From contig JAQUEZ010000257.1 of the NCBI GenBank assembly GCA_028684915.1, positions 1 through 8,395 of the forward strand: a stretch of DNA of 8,395 bases, in the 5' to 3' direction. The position numbers and the translations under genes were made by a program. Below the pieces are notes generated by a model, which saw nothing but the letters and a program-made list of their open reading frames with translations, was not told the origin of the DNA and did no database searches. The stretch's first letter is position 1. The number at the start of each line of letters is the position of its first letter. This document shows, in pieces, positions 1 through 7,400 of this stretch. The DNA is from Desulfobulbus sp. GTDB taxonomy: Bacteria > Desulfobacterota > Desulfobulbia > Desulfobulbales > Desulfobulbaceae.

Positions 1-743
1 ACCCTTCCATCAATTACGAGGCGGGGTTGCTTGTTGACGGCTTTGATTTTCCGCCGGCGTTGATGATGACCTACAATCCGCCGTACTATCCGCGATTGAT
101 CGAATCGTGCGGTTTCAGCAAAGAAAAGGACCTGTTTTCTTTTATCATCGATGGGCAGTACCGGCTGCCCGAGTGGATGAATCGTCTTGCTGAACGGGTA
201 GCCCGGAAAAAAGGGGTCCACATCAGGGCCTTTCGGCTCAAGGATCCGGTTCCTGAACTTGCCCTGGTCAGGGAGATATTCAACGACTGCTGGTCCGACA
301 ACTGGGGGTACGTCCCCTTGAGCGATCATGAGATTCGGGAGATAGGAAAAAGCATGGTGGGAATCGCGGATCAGGACCTGGCTTTTTTCATCTATTATGA
401 GGACGAGCCTGTCGGGGTCTGCGTGGTTTTGCCCGACATCAACCCCTTGCTCAAGCGCTTCAACGGCAGCATCGGCCTGTCGGGTTTGCTGAAGTACCTG
501 CTCCATCGGCGGGAGATTACCGGCTTGCGGGGCTTGCTCTTCGGAGTGAAGGAGAAGTACCGGCAACTGGGATTTCCCCTGCTGGCTTTCCGCCACTTGT
601 TTGAAGTGGTGAGGAAGAAAGGGCAGTATCGATCTCTGGAACTGGGCTGGACCTTGGAGGACAACGACTCGATCAACTCTTTGGTGGAGGAATGCGGCGC
701 CAGAATCCACAAGAAATATTGCATCTACAGGAAGGCGTTATGA
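1..743 (+). CDS. GNAT-family acyltransferase-like protein, 5' truncated by window edge
   Basis: The frame is already open at base 3 and reads through the left edge, so the true start lies outside the window; the TTG at 27 is internal. About 247 residues are visible. The first part (SINYEAGLLVDGF, then MMTYNPPYYPRLIESCGF) resembles the middle of a two-lobed N-acyltransferase family of roughly 370-390 residues. The C-terminal part looks like a GNAT fold: VKEKYRQLGFPLL (about 546-584) fits the acetyl/acyl-CoA pyrophosphate-binding motif A, and LGWTLEDNDSINSLVEECGA followed by KKYCIYRK fits motif B and the closing strand. The family probably transfers an acyl group from CoA or ACP to an amine, but the substrate cannot be read from the sequence. 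No signal peptide or membrane segment is visible in this part. The stop TGA overlaps the ATG at 740, and the next gene follows within tens of bases, so the two are probably co-transcribed and may share a pathway. Family placement is fairly secure; function is inferred. Confidence 0.8.
   Translation, partial: PSINYEAGLLVDGFDFPPALMMTYNPPYYPRLIESCGFSKEKDLFSFIIDGQYRLPEWMNRLAERVARKKGVHIRAFRLKDPVPELALVREIFNDCWSDNWGYVPLSDHEIREIGKSMVGIADQDLAFFIYYEDEPVGVCVVLPDINPLLKRFNGSIGLSGLLKYLLHRREITGLRGLLFGVKEKYRQLGFPLLAFRHLFEVVRKKGQYRSLELGWTLEDNDSINSLVEECGARIHKKYCIYRKAL
729..742 (+). promoter_or_regulatory. Shine-Dalgarno and ATG overlapping the upstream stop (ATGA)
   Basis: AGGAAGG at 729-735 lies four bases before ATG 740-742, and the ATG overlaps the TGA stop (741-743) of the acyltransferase gene. 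This is the usual arrangement of a translationally coupled gene pair. The ATG is in frame 2 and meets TGA at 794-796, while the megasynthase is in frame 3. The signal is therefore either that of a very short coupled leader or the original start of the megasynthase, now out of frame. Confidence 0.55.
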
Positions 744-796
744 TTTCGGAAAGCGAGGGTGTCGCGTTGCAACGGAGGCTTGGCCATTTTGCTTGA
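740..796 (+). other. 18-codon frame, probable displaced 5' end of the megasynthase gene
   Basis: From ATG 740 this reads MISESEGVALQRRLGHFA and then stops at TGA 794-796. Removing one T from the four-T run at 787-790 would join it to frame 3 and give ...RRLGHLLEHRIPIIAFVW, a natural-looking N-terminus. The megasynthase may therefore once have started, or may really start, at ATG 740, with the present reading due to a one-base insertion or a sequencing error. The alternative is that this short frame is a coupling leader, or not translated, and the large gene starts at a non-ATG codon downstream. The sequence alone does not decide. Confidence 0.45.
774..778 (+). promoter_or_regulatory. GGAGG ribosome binding site for the in-frame TTG start
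   Basis: A perfect GGAGG at 774-778 lies ten bases before TTG 789-791. This is the best in-frame start signal for the megasynthase if the sequence is taken as written. TTG 780 is too close to the same motif. GTG 759 has only a weak GGAAA about six bases upstream. ATG 840 falls after protein sequence that already looks like the first strand of the barrel. Confidence 0.45.
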
Positions 797-1449
797 ACAC
801 CGGATTCCCATCATTGCTTTTGTCTGGCGGCCTGAAGAGATGACCTTGCCGGTGACCGAAATGGCGCAGCGAACAGGGAGCAGAGCCATCTTCGATTTTT
901 CCCTGCTCGAGGTGGAACCACTCGCTTCGGCCTTAGCAGAAGCAGGTTCCGCCGGCCCGGTCCGGGACATCAAGATTTCCGCCCCTGCCTTGATGGATCC
1001 GTCATGGCAGCCGTTGCTGCAAGCAGCAGGGGTTGAAAACATCTGGGTTGAATGCCACCCCCTCGTATTCCTGGGCGATTATTACACTTTTCTTAAGCGA
1101 TTGAGGGAATTGTCGAAAATCTGCCGTTGTTTTCCCATCATTGGAGACCTGGATCTCCTGACGGCTCTGTTGACGGACAGCTCGGGAATCGGGCGTGTCG
1201 TCTTGAAAGGATGCGAGGCCTCCGGATTTGTGAGCAATGAGACCACGCTTGCGCTCTACGCGGCAGTCAAAGACATGCTGCCCAGCGTATCGCACCCTGT
1301 CGAAATCCTTATCTGGGGCGGCGTTTCCACCCCTGAGGCGGCAGCCGCATTCCTGGCCACCGGGGCTGCGGGGATCGTTTTTGAGAGCATCCATTGGCTG
1401 ACCGACCTGGTGGCTATTGATGATGTCCAGCGCCAGCGGCTCGCCAACC
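789..1449 (+). other. Domain 1: degenerate NPD/FabK-like barrel
   Basis: The region reads as the strands of a TIM-barrel flavin reductase: IPIIAFVW at the start, VVLKGCEASGFVS at about 1197-1235, then ILIWGGVSTPEAAAAFLATGA and GIVFESIHWLTD at about 1305-1409. The glycine-rich phosphate-binding turn (WGGVST) and the GA-GIVFE strand line up with the second barrel (AGGVFNRETA, GADAIQIGT). The residue that should be the active-site His of the GxEAGGH motif is Phe (TTT 1227-1229), and the following Gly is Ser. It may still bind flavin or serve a structural role; ordinary enoyl reduction is unlikely. Confidence 0.65.
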
Positions 1450-4400
1450 TCCGCCTCGATTTCACCGATCTGGTCGGGTTGGACATTCAGGTTCCGTGTC
1501 GCCTTTTCAACAAGGGCAACTCAATTGCGTTCAAGGAGATCAAACAGTACGAGAGTTCGCTGTGCGGAGCAGAAACCACGGAGGCATGCCGCCGTTTGTT
1601 TGCAGACCGGGTGCGAACCGGGGCCGTCCATCCGCTTGACAGCCGTTTTACCCCGGGCGAGACCATCCCTCTGGGGGTGGAAACCGCCTTTGCCGCCTCC
1701 TTTGCCGAGCGTTTCGGCTCAGGAACCGAGGGAGCCGTGCGGTCCTTTATCGACGAGATCCACAAGCTCTGCGGCCTGGCTGAAGGGAAAAGGGAATGCT
1801 TTGTGGACAGCCCTGTCGCGGCAGAGATGGGCACCCGATACCCCTTTATCCAGGGGGCCATGTCCTGGATCACGGATGTCCCCGAGTTTGCCCTGCGCAT
1901 TGCCGAGGCCGGCGGATTGCCCACCATCGCCCTGGGCCTGGTGGATGCACAGACCCTTGATCTACGGCTGGGAAGCCTGCCGAGGATCATGGACGGACGC
2001 CCGTATGCCGTGAATATCGTCTCGCTGGCGGAGAACCCTTTCCGGGAGATCCAGCTGACCTGGATAAAGAAACACCAGCCCCGTTTTGTGGTGATCGCAG
2101 GCGGCGACCTCTCACCGTTACGTGAATTGCTGGAATGCGGCATTGAGGTGATGTATATCGCCCCTGACGAGGCCCTGTTGCGGCTCGCCCTTGAAGCTGG
2201 CGTTCGCTACGTGATCTGCGAGGGATGCGAGGCCGGCGGGCATGTGGGCCGCCATAGCACCCTCACCCTGGCGCAAAGAGTGCTGGATCTGAAACGGCTG
2301 CAGCCCTCCCTCTTTCAACAGTGTCGCCTTGTTCTTGCCGGGGGCGTCTTCAATCGAGAGACCGCCTTCATCGCCGCCATGCTCGGAGCGGACGCCATTC
2401 AGATAGGCACCGCCTATCTAGCCGCCCGAGAAATCGTGGAAACGGGCGCCCTGACACCGCTCTATCAGCGCATGATCCTGGAATCGAAGCCGGGGGGGAC
2501 GATTGTCTCAGGCCAGGCCACCGGACTGCGGGTGCGATCCCTGCAAACCCCGAGAATGGCCGCGGTTGTCTCCTTGGAAAGGGCGTTTGCTGCGAGCCCG
2601 GAGGACGAGCACGCCTTCCGCACGAGAATGGAAGCGATGACAGCGGGGAGTCTCTTCGCTGCAGCCCGCGGCCTGGACCGGCCAGGCGGGGCGCCGCTTG
2701 ATGAACGGGTCTGTCTGGAACGCGGGCAATTCATGAGCGGGGCCTGCGCCGGCCTCATCACTATCCCCCTGCAGCTGCAGTCCTTCCATCGTCAGCTGGC
2801 TGAAGGCACGCTCTTGCTGCAGCAGCCGTTTGCGGAGTTGGTCGAGAAAACCCAGGAAATTCGGTTCCCCGTGATCGGTAATGGGCGGCAGCGAGTCGCT
2901 CCCATCCAAGGCGATGGCACACGGATAGCCATCACCGGGATGAGCGTTCTTAATGCCTTGGGAAGCAGTCCAGAGGAAGTCTGGGCTGCAAGCCTGGCCA
3001 TGCAGAGCGGAATCACCCTGATTCCGCCGTCGCGCTGGGATCACTCGCTGTATTATGATCCCCGGCCGCAGGTTCCGGACAAGACCTACTGCCAGGTGGG
3101 CGCCTTCCTGAACTTTCCTGTCTCCCGCAAAGAACTCGGGATTCCTCCCCATGATTTCCGGACCATGACCGAGGCCACAAGAATCACCATGTGGCTTGCC
3201 GACAAGGCCATCCAGGCATCCGGTCTCCTGGATTCGAACATCCCGCGCGAACGGATCGGGGTTCTTATCTCTCAAAACTCGGGCGAGACGGCGGGGACCC
3301 TCATCAATATGATTATCAGGGGCCATGTTCATGATATCGTTGGCTCTATAAAAAGAGCTGTTGCGCTCACTTCGGATCAGCAAAGCGCCATTGAGCGAGA
3401 GGTGCGATCCGGACGCATGGCCCCGGACGACACCACCCTCCTGGGCAGGCTCAACTGCGCCGCCGCCGGCTTCATCTGTAACCGCTATGGGTTCATGGGG
3501 CCCAGCTACGCAGTTTCCGCCGCCTGTGCGACCTCGCTGGTCGCCCTCTACAGCGCCATCCAGATGATCAACAACGGCATTCTCGATGCCGCCATCGTCG
3601 GGGGAGGCGAGGAAAATCTCACCCACATGCATTTTCTCGAATTCTCCGCCTTGGGCGCCCTGTACGGGCTGTCCGGACAGGAAAGGCCCGCCCGTGAGAC
3701 CTCCCGCCCCTTTGATGCCGGAAGAGACGGAATGGTCCTGGGTGAAGGCGGGGGCATGATTGTCATCGAGCGGGAGCGTTCGGCCCGCGCACGAGGAGCG
3801 CAGGTTCACGCCGTCATCGCGGGCATGGGCGCGAGCAACAACCATCTGGGCATGGTGGAGTCGTCCAGCGTCGTCCAGGAGATCGCCATCCGCGCCTCTT
3901 TCCAAGTCACGCCCTACGGACCGGAGGCAGTGGACCTGGTGGAATGTCATGGCACCAGTACTCGGCAAGGCGACGTCGAGGAGGTCCGTGCCCTCAAGGC
4001 CTTCTTCAACACCCCCAAACGCACCGTTCTCACCTCGTTCAAATCCCAGATCGGACACACGCTGGGCGCCTCGGGTATCAACAGCCTCATCCGCGGCGTT
4101 ATGGCCATGAAGGCAGGGATTTTCCCGCCCACACTCAACTATCTCCATCCGGACCCGGCAATCGACCTGAAAGGATCGGGGCTTTTCATTGCCTCCGAGC
4201 CGCTGGACTGGAAGTCTGTAGCCGGCCGGCTCAGAAGGCTGCAGGTCAACGCTTTCGGGTTTGGAGGTTCGAATTACGTGGTGCAGTTGGAGCAGAGCAG
4301 GGAAGAAGCTGGTGCGGTTCTGGTTTCTCCGGGGAGTACGCCCGGTTTCGTCCGAGACACGGTTGGCGCTGTGAATTTGCCGGAAGCGGCGAATGTATCG

Positions 4401-7400
4401 GGAGCGGCAAGGGGTGTGCCGACTGCACCTGAGGGCGTCTCTTTCTTCCGAACCAAGCTGGACGGTCGCCACTCACGGTTGGCGGTGGTGGCGGAATCCG
4501 AACAGGAGGCGCTTACGCTTATCGAGACATCAAGCCCCCTTATAGAGGGTGGCGTCGTTGCACCCAAGGCCCTGAGATCCCTGGCGCAACAGGGGATCTT
4601 CATGGGAGCCGAGGATCTGCAAGCGCCACCGCTGGCCTTGGTGTTTCCAGGACAGGGAACCCACTATGCAGGCATGGGGCGGGAACTCTATGAGTCGTTT
4701 CCGGTCATCAAGGAGGAGATGGATCGGGCCGCGGCAGTGGCGGACTTCGATCTTCTCCACCTTCTGTTCCATGATCGAGAAGAAAATCTGCAAAAGACCA
4801 GGTGGCAGCAGCCGGCCTTGTTTGTCTTGGAATATGCCATGGCTCGATACCTCACCCTCCTGGGTGTCCGTCCGGTGGCCATGGCCGGCCACAGCCTGGG
4901 CGAACTGACCGCTCTGTGCCTGGCCGGCGTCTATTCCTTGGAAGATGGGTTTGGCATTGTCAACAAGCGGGCCGTGTGCATGGACAAGGCCGCTGCCATG
5001 CCAAATATTGACCCCGGCGTCATGGCGGCGGTGGACGCCCCCTTTGACCTGCTCAAAGAGATGATCCAGGGAGTGAAAAAGGATGTCCACATCAGCAATA
5101 TCAATTCACCGCTCCAGGTTGTTATCAGCGGCAAGACCGGGGTAGTTAAAGATTTTTGCAACAAACTTAAAGCCTTGGGGCATAGAGCAACTCCTCTGCG
5201 CGTCAGCATGGCCTTCCATTCCCCGATCATGCAGGTCATCCACGATGAGTTGGAGGCCTACGTTGCCGCCATTCCCTTTCACTCGCCCCGGATCCCGGTC
5301 ATCTCCAACACGACCATGGCGCCGTATCCATCGGAACCCGTTGCAATCAGGCGCATCCTCATGGCCCACCTGGAGTCTCCGGTCCATTGGATGCAGAACG
5401 TCCAGACCCTATGGCAGGACTATGGAGTCAGGCTCTTCGTGGAGGTGGGCCCCGGCGATACACTCAGCGGTCTCATCATTGACACGCTCCCGGACCCGGC
5501 CTGCATCCAGACCTGCCTGCCCGCAGCCGAAAGCCTGACCTACAGAACCGCCCTGGCCCAGTTGTTCGTGCAAGGGGCTCTGCAGGTTCAAGGCGAACCG
5601 AGGTTTGTTTCACTCTCTGCATCCAGGAAAACTGGCGAATTGCACCCCGTCGCCCCAGCATCCGCGTCACCATTGCCGGAGCCCGGACTTATCAGCGCCA
5701 AACCGGTGGAACGAATCATTCAAAGGGAAATCAACCGGTTTGTGCTCGAGACCTTCGGCCGCTTCCTCAAGCCGAACATTCTGGAAGCAATCCGGGGCGA
5801 GCTTCACCCCCAATTTCAGGAAGGGGATCTTGCTGCTGCTCTTCAATCCATGCTCGGGACTATCGAGCCGCTTGCAGATCAACAGCCGGTTGCTCCCGTT
5901 CAACCGGCTGCGACAGCCGCGCCTCCCCCGCCTCTCGATCTTGCCCCTGCGGTTCCGGAGCCGAAGCCGCCCTCGCCGCCTCTCGTTGCGGTGTCCGAGC
6001 ACCAGGATCTGATGGAGAAGCTCATTCAGATTATCATGGATGCGACCGGATTCAACCGGGACGAAATCCAACCCGAGATGGATCTCCGGAAAGACCTCTC
6101 CATCCGCTCCAGCCGCCTTCCCATCATCATGGATGCAGCAGAACACCAATTTGCGATCACCATCGAATTTGAGGATTTTATCGGGGTTCGTACGGTGCAG
6201 GATATTGCCGAGAGGATCGCCAAGATTATCGCCGGCCGGGAAGGCGCCAGTAGCCAGCCGGCCGCTACATCTGATGACGGCAGTCCAGTGCGGGACGGTT
6301 TGATGCCCGCAGAGGAAGAGGCGAGCGTCAAGCGGCTCGTTTTTCACCACGTTGCTGTCGAGCAAGCAACCTCCATTCCCCTGGAATTGAGCCCAGGCGA
6401 GAGTGTCCTTCTGCTCGCGCCTGACCGTGAGGACAAACGTGCCGGAAGTGTCGCCGACATCCTCCGGCGGGATTTCAAGGTTGACCCGTTGTCCATGCAG
6501 TTCATGGCGGAGGATGATGAGGGCCACAATATTCGCACTGCCGAAGGGGCGACCGGGGCAGCCGACCGGATAGCGGAGATGAAGTCCCTTGCCGGGATGG
6601 TGATCATCCTGCCGCAGGGTGGGGCGGACCGTTCGGCAAGCATGGAGGATGTTTCGCGGCTGCTCAGGGGATTTTTTATTCTGCTGCAAGCCTTTCTCCA
6701 GGCGCCGGGGAAGAAATTCGTCGTGCTGATCCACTCCGGGGAGGAGAACGCAACCCCGGTTCGACTCCAGGCGGAGGGGATCTTGGGGCTCTTTCTGAGT
6801 GCTGCCCAGGAATACCCGGCGGTCCAGTTCCGGACCCTGGCAATCGGCAATGACGCCGACCTTGACACCGACCTGAGTGCGGCCTTACGCGACGCTCTGG
6901 ACAGAGGATACCCCATGGTGGAGATGGCACATCGCGGCGGCAAGGTTTGCACCTTGGAGGGGCACATTGCCCCGTTACGCTGCGCGAATTCGGCAAGCCT
7001 CGAACTGCGCCCTGGAGACGTGGTTGTCCTGTCCGGCGGCGCAACCGGGATCGGCGTCCATCTGGCCCGCAGTCTGGCCCCTTTTCAGCCCCGCCTGGTC
7101 TTTCTGGGAAGGACCTCTCTTCCGCCTCCGCCTGCAGGGCCTTCCGGCGACGGCAACAAGGCCGCGGAGATTGTCCTGACCCTGGCGGATCTGCATGCCG
7201 CAGGAATCGAAGCATCCTACCACACCTGCGATGTCGCTGATCCCGAGGCGGTCCGTGCCGTCCTGGGCGAGGTGGTCAATCGTCATGGCACGATCTGCGG
7301 AATCATCCACGGCGCCGGCGTTCTCAGGGACAATTTCCTCAGCCAAATGACAGCGGAGGATTTTTCTCTGGTTACGGACATCAAATTCCTCGGAGCGTGG

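Noticed and set aside
744..788. Promoter or terminator between the two genes
   Set aside because: The gap is only about 45 bases, and no -35/-10 pair or stem followed by a T-run was evident. Co-transcription is more likely.
1417..2013. Plus-strand open frame of 198 codons in another frame
   Set aside because: Its translation is rich in Ser, Arg and Pro with no motif, and the overlapping frame 3 encodes the two barrels without interruption.
2508..4472. Long minus-strand open frame of 654 codons
   Set aside because: It lies wholly opposite the reductase and ketosynthase domains, which have clear motifs in the plus strand. Its translation is low-complexity and rich in Gly, Arg, His and Pro with no recognisable motif, as expected of an antisense shadow in GC-rich coding DNA.
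5880..5996. Proline/alanine-rich stretch as a DNA repeat
   Set aside because: The codons vary and no exact tandem DNA unit was seen; it is better explained as a protein linker.
5667..6734. Minus-strand open frame of 355 codons
   Set aside because: Opposite the linker, carrier domain and KR structural half. The translation (Arg/Leu/Gly-rich) shows no domain, and the plus strand is coding by motif evidence.
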